Assembly (NCBI GenBank): GCA_034666985.1 | Contig: JAXDKS010000006.1 | Span: forward strand, 62,001-126,000 | Direction: 5' to 3' | DNA: 64,000 bases | Origin: DATARR01 sp034666985 | Lineage (GTDB): Bacteria > Acidobacteriota > Thermoanaerobaculia > Multivoradales > UBA5704 | Part shown: piece after piece, positions 17,501-26,700 of the stretch | How the letters are laid out: each line of letters opens with the position of its first letter | Position numbering within the stretch: position 1 is the first letter of the stretch | Notes under the pieces: model-generated | Database searches by the model: none | What the model was told of the DNA's origin: nothing | What the model saw: only the letters and a program-made list of their open reading frames with translations | Position numbers and translations under genes: made by a program

Positions 17501-17529
17501 TCTATACAACGAACAAAGGATCTTTGCAA
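17501..17529 (-). promoter_or_regulatory. Sigma70-like promoter of the Cys-rich secreted protein gene
   Basis: On the minus strand TTGCAA (17529-17524), 17-base spacer, TATAGA (17506-17501). It lies about 85 nt upstream of ATG 17417, giving a 5' leader of about 75 nt. Confidence 0.55.
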
Positions 17530-17575
17530 TAGCCTTTTAAGGATTTCGCTTGCAATAAGTCGGGGAGGAGAGATC

Positions 17576-17823
17576 ATGGTCGAGCCCCACAAGAACCCGC
17601 ATCCGAACCTGATCGACCCGGAAACCGCGCTCCGGCCGCGGATCAAGGAGTTGGAGGTGATGGTGGCCGAGGTGGTCCGCGAGACGCCGGACTCCGCGAC
17701 GATCGTCCTGTTCACCGGCAACGACCGGCTGGAATACCTGGCGAACGGCATGAAGCTGCGGCACACACTCTGGAGAGCCTCGGCGTGCCCGACGAGCGGA
17801 TCCACCGGGAGAGCTACGGGTAG
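17576..17823 (+). pseudogene. Relic of a flavodoxin/ferredoxin-reductase-type gene
   Basis: An ATG with GGAGGAGAG upstream opens a frame reading IKELEVMVAEVVRETPDSAT, the first strands of an FR-type FAD-binding domain. After GNDRLEYLANGMKLRHTL the frame breaks: adding or removing a CT dinucleotide near 17768 gives LESLGVPDERIHRESYG then TAG 17821-17823, which is the normal C-terminal end of these reductases. Thus about 200 central residues are missing and a 2-nt frameshift is present. The longer frame to 18010 past the shift is out-of-frame sequence. Family assignment rests on the two short ends only. Confidence 0.65.
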
Positions 17824-17924
17824 GCCCCCGGGATCTCCGGTCCGGAATTCGCGAGGGCCGGACGAGAATTCAGGAGGGCCGGACCGCGATTGGCGCTGTC
17901 CGGATGAGAATCCGCGAGGGCGCT

Positions 17925-20900
17925 TCAGAAACTACTTCCCCCGCCGCACGGCACCCCCACCCGGAGCTTCTCCCCCTCGGGCGCATGCCGATCCCACTCC
18001 TCCTGGGTGAGATTCCGGCCCGCTTTCTCGCACGCGAGCCCAATCAGCTTGTCGGCGTCCATCGTCCAGTGGCGGACGCTCTGGCCGGTCGTGATCAGCT
18101 CTTTGCCGTTCTTGGGGAACGAGATGGAATGAACGGGTCCGGCGTGACCCTTCCAGGCGATGGGCACGCCTGAGGGATTGCCGAGGTCCCAGAGCTGGAG
18201 GGAGCCCTCCTCGCCTCCGCTGGCCAGGTGACCGTCCGGGCTGAAGGCCAGGAGGCGGACCTTGGGGTCCTGGTTTTCGAGCAGCTTGCCGAAACCGTCC
18301 TTCCAGAGCCGGGCTTTGCCGTTGCCGTCCGCCATGGCCAGCCACTCGCCATTCGGGCTGAAGGCGAGAGCGGTGACGGCTTCCGTGAGAGGGGGTGCCT
18401 CGTCGATCGTCAGCTCCGGCTCTGACAGCCGGAAAACCCGGACCGTTCCCTGGCTCCAGCCCGTCGCCAAGCGGGGAGGATCCGAACCGAAGGCGAGAGC
18501 GGTCACCCTCTGCCTCTTGGAGTCATAGACCAGGAGCCTCGGGTCTTCGCTCCCGAGATTCCACAGCTTGGCACTCCCTTCACCGCCGATCGCCAGGTGA
18601 TCGCCTTTGGGGCTGAAGGCGAGGGCGGTGATGGGACCGGGCACCGAGAGGGTCTGCGGATTCGGATTGCCGGCGACTAACTTCCATAGGACGAGCTTGC
18701 CGCTCTCGCTCCCGGCCGCCAGGAGGGAGCCGTTCGGGCTGAAGACCCAGATCGAGGCGTCGGGCTCGACTCCCTGGAGCAGCAGGGGACGGGCTCCCCC
18801 CTCGACGCGGACGTTCGGGGTCCGGCCCACGGCAAGCCGGTTCCCGTCCGGGGTCGCGGCGAGGACTCCACCCTGGGGATACTGGCGCAAGTCCCAGAGA
18901 CGAGGGGCTTCGGTGCCGCCCTGGGTGACGAGCCAGCGGTCTCCTGGCGCGAACATCAGGAAGCCGATCGGCTGGCCCTGGCCCGGCAGCTCGATCGGTG
19001 GAAGCTCGGGGAAAGCCTGGTCCTGGAGACGGACGGAGCCGCTCGGGTCGGCCTGGGCGAGCCATCTCCGGTCGGAAGTGAGAGCCCTGGTGGCTGGCAG
19101 GCCATGGAACGGGTTGGGATTCGCGCCCGGCATCTCCCGGGCGGTGTTGTGGAGGAGGTCGTGCAGGACCGGCGTGCCGACCCGGTCCAGCACCATCGAA
19201 TGGCTGTCGGGGCTGAAGGGATCGTCGTATCGCCAGTCTTCACCCGGCAGCGGGGTTCCCTGATCCCCTTTCGTCAGATCCAGGAGCCGGACGTTGCCGT
19301 CCCGATCCCTGGCGAGCAGCCAGCGGCCGTCATTGCTCAGCGCGAGGGCCATCACGGGTCCCTGGACGTGGAAGGCGCGGCCGGGCTCCGGCGGTGCCTC
19401 GGGATCGAGCTTCCAGAGGGTCGCCGTGCCGTCCTTCTCCAGAGCGACCATGGAGCGGTGATCCCCCGAAGCCGCGATGGCCGCGATCCCCGGGCGTCCC
19501 AGCCGCTGCGCGTCGGAGAGGGCCAGCGCTCCCAGCAGGGCGCCTTTGGCCGTGGGAAGGTCGCTCTTCAGGCGGACGGCTTCGGTCGCCAGCAGCAGAC
19601 CCGTCATGGGATTCGAGGCGAGGGCCAGCCGGGCCTGCCCCGCCATCTGGGTGGCCAGGTTGATCCGCTGCTGCCGTTTTGATTCCTTCCAGAGCCCGAA
19701 CATCGCGGCCGCGAGAATCGCCGCCGCCACGGCCGCCGCCGCGAGGGTGATCATCGTCCTCCGCCGTTGCCGTCGTTTCTTCTCCAGCTCCTGATCGCGC
19801 TGGGCGGCGCTCGCCGCCAGGAGCTCCCGGGCCGGGAGGGTCGCTTCACCAGGACGGGCCTTCGCCCATTCCTCGGCCTGGGCCAGGCGCACGCCGGTAT
19901 ATAGATAGGAGGGATCGCGCCCGCTGGCGATCCACTCGTTCACCCCCTCGTCGAGCCGGCGGCGGATGCGGAGGGCTTCGCGGTCGGCCTCGATCCAGTC
20001 CTTGAAGCGCTTCCAGGCGCTGATCAGCGCTTCGTGGGCCAGCTCCACGGTGGAGCGCTTGTCCTCGCCGGCCGTCTCGGCCGTCAGCAGGCGCTCGTCG
20101 GTGAGCCGGGTGACGACAGCCGCCGCGGCACCGCGGTCGGCTTCGGAGTCGGCGGCGGAGACCAGCTCGTCGAAGGCGAGCCGGCGCCGGGTGGCAATGC
20201 GGGTCTCGTCCACCTGCACCAGGCGCAGGAGGACCCTCCGGCAGGCCTCGCGCTCGCCTTCGGTGAAGCCGGTGAAAATCTCTTCGGCGTGTTGCTGCAG
20301 GGCTCCGGCCACGCCGCCGATCTCGCGGTAGGCGGCCACGGTGAGCCGGCGGCCGTCGCGTTTCTGCCAGAGCTGGAGGAGGGCGTGCTGGAGGAGCGGC
20401 AGAGCTCCCGGCTGGTCCTCCACCTCTCTCATCAGGAGGTCGCTGAGGCCGCCGTCCATCTCCAGGCCGGCGGTCTGCGCCGGCTGCTCGATGGCGCTCC
20501 GCAGCTCGTCTTCCGTCATCGGCCCCACGAGCTCGCCGCGGTCGGAGACGGCGGAGGCGAGCTCGGGGTAGGCGGCGCAGCGGCCATAGAAGTCGGATCG
20601 CAGGGTGAGCACGAGCGCCGTCCGGCCATCCGCGGCCTTGGCGGCATAAAGAAGGCTGTCGATCAGGGTCTGGCGCTGGACCTCGTCCGTACAGAGGGTG
20701 AAGACCTCCTCGAACTGGTCGATCAGCACGACGAGACGGCGATCCGGGGGGGCGTCGCGCATTGCGAAACTGGTCGTGACGTGCAGCAGCCGAGGGTCGG
20801 TGCCCAGCTCCCGGAGAAAAGTGGACGGGGAGGAGCCGAGCGCTGTGGCGAGGGCGAGCGCCAGGCTTTCCAGCGGCTTGGGGCCCGGCTTGCAGACGGC

Positions 20901-21614
20901 GAGCGGCCAGTCTTTGCTCCCCGGGAGCGCTCCGTTCTTCAGGGAGGCCATGAGGCCGGCGCGGGCGAGAGACGACTTGCCGCTCCCCGACGGGCCGGTG
21001 ATGGCGAGGAAGCGCTGATCGAGACGGGAGGGCTGGAGCTTGGCAAGCAGCCACCCGGTCAACTCCTCCCGGCCGTGGAAGAAGACCGAGTCTCCGACGT
21101 CGAAGGACTGCAGGCCACGGTAGGGGCAGGCGCCGGCGGCCAGGACCTTGGCTACTTCGATCGCCGTGGTTCCGGGGTCCGGGCCGGGCGCGACCCCCCG
21201 GATGCCGGCGATCAGCGCGCGCAGAGCCCGCCTGTTCTCGATCGTGTCCCGGAACTCGACCCAGGTCCGGCGGGTGAGAAACGCGGGCAGCCGGCTCCGC
21301 TCTCCCCTCTCGGCGCTGGGGAGCAGCACCGGGATGACCGGATAGACCCCGCCGCCGACCTGACGCTCGATCGCCGCGCGCATCTCCTCGTTCTGCCAGG
21401 GCCCGGTGGCGCCCGGGCCGAAGAGAACGGCGCAGGCCGCGCAGCGTCCCAGGGCCTCCTCGATCGCCTCCTGCCAGGGCTCGCCGGGCACCAGGTTCCA
21501 CTCGTCCAGCCAGGGCTTGAGCCCCTGCTTCTGGAGCAGCCGGGCGAGATTTTCGACCACGGGCTTGTCAGGGCTCGCGTGGGAGAGGAAGACGTCGAAC
21601 TCGGGTTTGGGCAC
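17925..21614 (-). CDS. TIR - nSTAND NTPase - WD40 protein
   Basis: 1229 aa. An N-terminal TIR domain (about 1-130: PEFDVFLSHASPDKPVVENL, then KPWLDEWNLVPGEPWQEAIE) with the acidic residues expected for an NADase. Then an nSTAND-type P-loop module: CPYRGLQSF, HGREEL, Walker A GPSGSGKSSLARAG, Walker B RRLVVLIDQFEEVF. At about 635-655 lies a hydrophobic helix (TLAAAAVAAAILAAAMFGLW), then a C-terminal WD40 propeller of degenerate repeats (ALAFSPNGEWLAMADGNGKA). Such proteins act as sensors of phage or other insults in the NLR-like defence class. GTG 21614 is chosen: a TATAAT at 21669-21664 would start transcription downstream of the longer ATG at 21665, and GGGGG precedes the GTG. Membrane anchoring is unusual for defence STANDs. 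Confidence 0.85.
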   Translation of the reverse strand: MPKPEFDVFLSHASPDKPVVENLARLLQKQGLKPWLDEWNLVPGEPWQEAIEEALGRCAACAVLFGPGATGPWQNEEMRAAIERQVGGGVYPVIPVLLPSAERGERSRLPAFLTRRTWVEFRDTIENRRALRALIAGIRGVAPGPDPGTTAIEVAKVLAAGACPYRGLQSFDVGDSVFFHGREELTGWLLAKLQPSRLDQRFLAITGPSGSGKSSLARAGLMASLKNGALPGSKDWPLAVCKPGPKPLESLALALATALGSSPSTFLRELGTDPRLLHVTTSFAMRDAPPDRRLVVLIDQFEEVFTLCTDEVQRQTLIDSLLYAAKAADGRTALVLTLRSDFYGRCAAYPELASAVSDRGELVGPMTEDELRSAIEQPAQTAGLEMDGGLSDLLMREVEDQPGALPLLQHALLQLWQKRDGRRLTVAAYREIGGVAGALQQHAEEIFTGFTEGEREACRRVLLRLVQVDETRIATRRRLAFDELVSAADSEADRGAAAAVVTRLTDERLLTAETAGEDKRSTVELAHEALISAWKRFKDWIEADREALRIRRRLDEGVNEWIASGRDPSYLYTGVRLAQAEEWAKARPGEATLPARELLAASAAQRDQELEKKRRQRRRTMITLAAAAVAAAILAAAMFGLWKESKRQQRINLATQMAGQARLALASNPMTGLLLATEAVRLKSDLPTAKGALLGALALSDAQRLGRPGIAAIAASGDHRSMVALEKDGTATLWKLDPEAPPEPGRAFHVQGPVMALALSNDGRWLLARDRDGNVRLLDLTKGDQGTPLPGEDWRYDDPFSPDSHSMVLDRVGTPVLHDLLHNTAREMPGANPNPFHGLPATRALTSDRRWLAQADPSGSVRLQDQAFPELPPIELPGQGQPIGFLMFAPGDRWLVTQGGTEAPRLWDLRQYPQGGVLAATPDGNRLAVGRTPNVRVEGGARPLLLQGVEPDASIWVFSPNGSLLAAGSESGKLVLWKLVAGNPNPQTLSVPGPITALAFSPKGDHLAIGGEGSAKLWNLGSEDPRLLVYDSKRQRVTALAFGSDPPRLATGWSQGTVRVFRLSEPELTIDEAPPLTEAVTALAFSPNGEWLAMADGNGKARLWKDGFGKLLENQDPKVRLLAFSPDGHLASGGEEGSLQLWDLGNPSGVPIAWKGHAGPVHSISFPKNGKELITTGQSVRHWTMDADKLIGLACEKAGRNLTQEEWDRHAPEGEKLRVGVPCGGGSSF

Positions 21615-21644
21615 GAGACCCCCGCGACGGTGACGGTGAGAAAT

Positions 21645-21673
21645 TTGGTGACAGGACCCTTTCATTATATACT
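21645..21673 (+). promoter_or_regulatory. Divergent promoter region, barrel operon / TIR-STAND gene
   Basis: On the plus strand TTGGTG (21645-21650), 17-base spacer, TATACT (21668-21673), about 35 nt before ATG 21708. On the minus strand a perfect TATAAT occupies 21669-21664, pointing to the TIR-STAND gene, though without a good -35 at 17 bases. The two -10 boxes overlap, so transcription in the two directions should compete. Confidence 0.55.
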
Positions 21674-21707
21674 TTTTGCTAAGCCAATAGAGAGAGGTGC
21701 CCCGCCC

Positions 21708-23087
21708 ATGCGTCGGACCTTACTGTCCCTGCTGTTGCTTCTGGGCTTCGTGTCCCTGGCTCCAGGGAGCTGGGCCGCATCCGCTGCATGGCGGGCCGAG
21801 AGCGAGGTGGATCTCGCCGAGGGGCTGAGCGCCCTGGACGCGGGGGACAACGCGGCCGCCGTCGACTGGTTGGGCAAGGCCGTGGCTCTCGCTCCGGATG
21901 AGGGCACACCGCGGTATTGGCGAGGACTGGCCCTGCTGCGTCTGGGCCGGGCACGGGAGGCCGCGGCGGAGATCGAGGCGAGCCTCGCGGCTCACCAGCC
22001 CCCGGAGGTGGACCGCGAGCGCGCACTGGCGGACCTCGCCGCCGCCCGGAAAGCCTCGGAGGGAGCCGCCGTCACCGTAGAGCTGCCGGAGGGGCAGCCG
22101 GCCGAGCGGGCGGTGGACGACCGGGGGCTGTGGGATAGGACGGTGGGCCTCTCGGCCGCGGGGGACTCCAATCCCAACCTGCTTTCAAACGATCTGCGCG
22201 TGCCGGCACCCGGTCCCGGAGGCAAGGTTGTCCGGGGCGGGGATTCGGACGGCCTGGGCCGCGTCGAGCTGCGGCTGGGGATCTACCCCTTCCACACCCG
22301 GGAGGAGCCGAACCTCGGCGTGACCCTGGAGACCCGGCGCGCCTTCCACTTCGATTTCGGCTATCTCGATCTCGGGCTGGTGCGCGGCGCCGTCCAGCTC
22401 GCTTTCGGCAGCAATCCCCAGGGGTATCTCGACGGACCCTTGGGCTCCGGCCGGGTACCGTTCGGCGGCAGCAGCCGGTTCGCCGCCCTGTTCCAGGCCG
22501 GCGGCGCCGTCTACCGCCTCGGCAGCGAGCCGTACTTCCACACCGTGGAAGGGGCTGCCGTGCTCAGCCTCCGCGAAACGCCCGCGACCTCCACCCGTTT
22601 CGACCTTGGCTACGCCGATCGCCGCTTCTCCGGCGGGCTCCTCTCGGACCCGCGGCGTAGCGGCCAGGACCTGTCGCTGGGAGTGAGCCAGCTCTTCTAT
22701 TTCGGCGGCTGGAACCGCTCGCTGCGCCTGGGCGCCCGAGGGGTGGACCGCCGGGCGGGGCCGGAGTTCTCGGCGTCCTTCCTGGAGGGCAACGGCGAGC
22801 TGGTCTGGCCGGTGGGGTTGCGCTGGTCCGTGGTCCTGGAGGGGCGAGCACGCGAGGATCACTACGACCGGCGGGAGTCCAACCTCTTCAACCCTGCCGG
22901 ATCTCGGCGGCACGATACGACCTTGCAGACGGCGGCGGCGATCGTCTGGGCGGCGACGGACCGGCTGCGCTGGACCGTTCGGGGGGCCTACACCCGGCGG
23001 CGATCGAATGTCGATCTGGGAGATGGGCTCCCGGATCTCGGCTATCGGCGGCTGGGCATCTCCGCCGGCCTGAGTTGGGAGCTCTGA
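21708..23087 (+). CDS. TPR plus outer-membrane beta-barrel protein (module 2)
   Basis: 459 aa with signal peptide (MRRTLLSLLLLLGFVSLAPG), two TPR-like repeats (LSALDAGDNAAAVDWLGKAV; YWRGLALLRLGRAREAAAEI) and a C-terminal barrel starting near residue 140 (TVGLSAAGDSNPNLLSN) and ending LSWEL. It is a paralogue of the 12142-13377 protein, sharing GYLxGPLGxxRVPFG and a SQLF(Y/F) ... NRxLRxGA segment. ATG 21708 follows AGAGAGGTG. The stop overlaps the FecR gene start (TGATG). The likely place is the outer membrane; a role in export or display of the long surface protein two genes downstream is an inference from the operon. Confidence 0.8.
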   Translation: MRRTLLSLLLLLGFVSLAPGSWAASAAWRAESEVDLAEGLSALDAGDNAAAVDWLGKAVALAPDEGTPRYWRGLALLRLGRAREAAAEIEASLAAHQPPEVDRERALADLAAARKASEGAAVTVELPEGQPAERAVDDRGLWDRTVGLSAAGDSNPNLLSNDLRVPAPGPGGKVVRGGDSDGLGRVELRLGIYPFHTREEPNLGVTLETRRAFHFDFGYLDLGLVRGAVQLAFGSNPQGYLDGPLGSGRVPFGGSSRFAALFQAGGAVYRLGSEPYFHTVEGAAVLSLRETPATSTRFDLGYADRRFSGGLLSDPRRSGQDLSLGVSQLFYFGGWNRSLRLGARGVDRRAGPEFSASFLEGNGELVWPVGLRWSVVLEGRAREDHYDRRESNLFNPAGSRRHDTTLQTAAAIVWAATDRLRWTVRGAYTRRRSNVDLGDGLPDLGYRRLGISAGLSWEL

Positions 23088-23776
23088 TGCGCCCCGCCAT
23101 CCTCGCCTTGCTCGCGATCGGGCTCCTCGGTGGTCCCCTCGGTATGGGGAGCGCAGGGGCTGCCGCCGAAGAGATCGGCATCGCCACCCTGGTCAAGCCC
23201 CAGGTCCAGGCCTTCCCTCCTGGGGAGCCCTCCCGCGATCTCGTCACGAGGAATCCCATCGAGCGCGGCCTGAAGGTGAAGCTGGTCGGCCGGGAAGCCT
23301 TCCTCAAGATCGACTTCACCCGGGCGTTCGGCTGCAAGCAGCAGACCCTCGACGGCCGGCGGGTGAGCGGCGTGCTGAAGATCCTGGGGCCGAGCGACGC
23401 CGAGCTCGGCGATGCGGCACGCTCCTGCGCGCCCAAGGTCCGCTTCAGCCTCGGCAAGTTCCTGCTCGCCCTCCTGCCGGGGGAGCCGCCCATCGACGTG
23501 GACACTCCGGAGACCGTGTCGGGCGTCAAGGGGACGTACGTACGCTTCCTCATCGATCCCCTCGTCGGAACGTTCGTGGCCGTGGACGAGGGGGTCGTCA
23601 CCGTCCAGGCGAAGGCGGGCGGCGATCCCGTGGAGGTCGAGGCGGGCCAATGGGTGGTGGTGCCGCCGGGCGGACTGCCGACGCGTCCGGCGTCGTTGAG
23701 CAGCTTGGAGGAGCTGGAAGATTCGCCCCTCCAGCTTCGCGACTTCACGACCGAACGACCGGGGCCTCCCCAATGA
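23087..23776 (+). CDS. FecR-domain periplasmic protein (module 2)
   Basis: 229 aa, signal peptide to about residue 28, FecR domain in the second half: PIDVDTPETVSGVKGTYVRF, then FVAVDEGVVTVQAKAGGDPV and VEAGQWVVVPPG. Homologous to the FecR protein at 13391-14104 (shared D-TP-x-VxGVKGT and EGVVTVxxKAGG). It differs by an inserted segment with two Cys (FGCKQQTLDG and ARSCAPKVRF) that could form a disulfide. It starts at ATG 23087 inside the barrel stop and ends overlapping the next start (ATGA), so all three genes are translationally coupled. Confidence 0.85.
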   Translation: MRPAILALLAIGLLGGPLGMGSAGAAAEEIGIATLVKPQVQAFPPGEPSRDLVTRNPIERGLKVKLVGREAFLKIDFTRAFGCKQQTLDGRRVSGVLKILGPSDAELGDAARSCAPKVRFSLGKFLLALLPGEPPIDVDTPETVSGVKGTYVRFLIDPLVGTFVAVDEGVVTVQAKAGGDPVEVEAGQWVVVPPGGLPTRPASLSSLEELEDSPLQLRDFTTERPGPPQ

Positions 23777-26700
23777 AGAATGATGCTCCCGAGCGGACGC
23801 TCTCCCATTTCCTGTACGCAGTCCTTATCGCGGGGCTCGGATTGCCGGGCCTCATTTCGGCAGCCGAGACGATCACTTGTGAAGCGCCGGTGCTCACCGC
23901 AACGTCTCCCGAAGCCCATGCCCAACTCGGGTGGTCGCTCAGCGCGGACGGAAACTGGCTGGCGGCGGGCGCCAACCTGGACGACGCGAGCGGGACGGAC
24001 TCCGGCGCCGTGGCCCTGTACCTGAATCCCCGGCCGGGAGCGAAACCGAATCAGGAGATCCCCCCGCCCGCGGTGCAGGCCGGCGACCAGTTCGGATTCT
24101 CGGTTTCGATCAGCGGCGAGTGGCTGGCGGTCGGCGCTCCCATGGGCGACGGGAAGATCCAGGATTCCGGAGTCGTCTATCTCTTCCGACTCGATGGATC
24201 GACCTGGGTCTTCAAGGACAAGTTGGATGCTGCTGACGCCGCGCAGGGTAAGCAGTTCGGCTTCTCCGTCTCGCTCAGCGGCAACAGGCTGGTCGTCGGC
24301 GCCCCCATCGACTCGGGCCGCGGCAGCAGCGCGGGGGCGGCCTACGTCTTCGAATTGGAGGCCGGGAGTTGGAAGCAGACGGCGAAGCTCCTTGCCGATG
24401 ACGGCCGGCCATTCGACGAGCTTGGCTCTTCCGTGGCCGTCGCCGGAGACGAGATCGTGGTCGGCGCTCCCTTTGCCGACGAGCTCACCGGGTTCAAGAA
24501 CTTCGGAGCCGCCTACGTCTTCAAGCGGACCGCGAATGGCGGATGGACTCTTGAGGAGAAGGGCAAGCTGACGGCCGGCGCGTTCCGGCCGGGCAACATC
24601 CAGTTCGGCTCCGCCGTCGCGATCGAGGAGGGCCGGATCGTGGTCGGGGCTCCCGGAGACGATCGGGGCTTCACCGACTCCGGATCCGCGTACGTCTTTG
24701 AGCGGAACGGAGCGGATTGGACTTCGCATCTGCTCCTCCCGGAGGACCCTGGACAGAGCCAACAATTCGGCACCGCTGTCCAGATCGACGGCAACCGCGT
24801 CCTGATCGGTGCCCCCTTCGACGGGGGAAGCGCGGGGGCGGCCTACCTCTTCGAGAGGCAGAGCAATGCGAGCTGGAAACCGAAATTCAAAATCCGGCAC
24901 GAACCGGGTGGAGCCTTCGGCCAGTCCGTCGCGATCCTCGATGACCAGGTCTTCCTCGGCGGCTTCCAGTATGACGTGCCGTTGGAGGCAGGCCCGGCGA
25001 CCGACGCCGGAGCGGTGGCGACGTGTTCTCTCGGAGTGACGCCCACCTCGTGCGCCGACTCGATCACCAAGACGGACCAACGGGACACCGTCCAACCAGG
25101 GCAGACGGTGACCTATCGGATCGATATCGTTGGGGCCCGTCCCGGTACGACGGTGAATGACACGTTCCCGCCCAAGTTGGAGGGGGTGGGCTGGTGCCGC
25201 GGCGCGGATTGTACGGATTTCGTTCAACAGCCTCTCGCCGACACCTTGCCCACTGGGGGTGATCCCACCTACCGCGTGCGCGGCCGGGTCCGCGATGGAG
25301 CCACGGGTACGTTCACCAACACGGCGTGCGTGAATGGAGACGCTTGCCTCCAGGCCTGCGCGAGCGATACGGACACGATTCAGTCACCCGTGTCCCGCGA
25401 GCCTTTTATCCTCATCGAGAAAGATGACGGCCTCACCCAGGTTTCTCCTGGCCAAACCGTCAAGTACACGATTACAGTCTCAAACATCGGCAACGGCAAT
25501 GCGCCGGCCGTCCATGTGACGGATATCTTCCCGCCGGAGCTCACCGGCGGCTCCCTCCTTTGGTGCAATCTGAGAGACGATCCGGGCTGCACGCATCCAG
25601 TCTCGGGGAACATCGATCAGACGATCTCGCTGGCCCCTAGCCAAAGAGTCGTCTTCACCGCCTCAGGGACCGTAGTGGCAAACGCCTGTGGGCCGCTGAC
25701 CAACCAAGCCTGCGCACAACAGCTTCCGGGCGACCCGACTTGCGCCGACGATACGCCCGACCGGATCACTCAAACGGTGGATCTCGCCCTGACCGACCCG
25801 AGCGCAACCTGTGGTTCGATCGGCTATACGCTGGTCGTCACCAACCCGGGGCTGGCCGCGAACGGCGTCCAGGTCACGGCGCGGACCCCCGCCGGGCTGA
25901 CGCTCCTTCCTCCTACCGATACGCGTTGCGGGATCGCGTCCGGGGACGTCGTCTGCACTCTGGGCACCGTCGCCGCCGGCGCCGTGATCAGGATTCCGGT
26001 CGCCTTCAAGGTTCCCGAGTGCTATGCGGGGGTGAATCCGATCCCTGCCACCGCTGTGCTGGGAACGAGTTGCAATCCTTTGCTCGTTCCGCGGTCCATC
26101 TCTGTCCCGGTCGTCTGCAAGGCGGACCTCGCGGTGGAGAAGACGGGCCCCTCCTCGGTGGCACCCGGCGATCCACTCCCATACTCCTTGAAGGTCACCA
26201 ATCTCGGGCCGGACCCTGCCTGCGGGGTGGTGGTGAAAGACCCCATCCCGCCGGGTCTCGGCTCCCCGTCAGCCCCAGGCTGCCTGGTCATCCTCGATGG
26301 CGTAAACGAAATTCAATGCCCGATCGACAAACTGCCCGCCGGCCAATCGAGCACCTTCGGAGTGACCTTCACGGTGCCACCGGCAGCGGCGTGCGACAGC
26401 AAGATCGTCAACACCGTCTCGGTGACTGCGCGCACCGGCGATCCGCAAGCGGGCAATGACTCGGGGACGGCGATGACCACGGTCGCCTGCGTCCTCCCCC
26501 TCGTCGGCGTCAAGGGCTCCTGCGACGGCATCGCGGGCTCATCGGCCGAAGGGGGCATGGTGACCTACACCTTCCTGCTGGCCAACAACGGGCCGGCGGC
26601 CCAGGCGGACAACCCCGGGAATGAATTCACGGACGTCCTGCCCGCCGGCCTGACCCTGGTGTCCGCCAGTGCGAGCAGCGGCACGGCCTCCACTGCGGGC

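Noticed and set aside
17824..17924. Repeated GGCCGGAC / GAATTC-like bits downstream of the reductase relic
   Set aside because: Units are short and irregular; no periodic array or palindrome can be defined.
20034..21707. Extension of the barrel gene upstream of ATG 21708 in an open frame
   Set aside because: It is antisense to the TIR-STAND gene; the signal peptide, ribosome site and promoter all fix ATG 21708.
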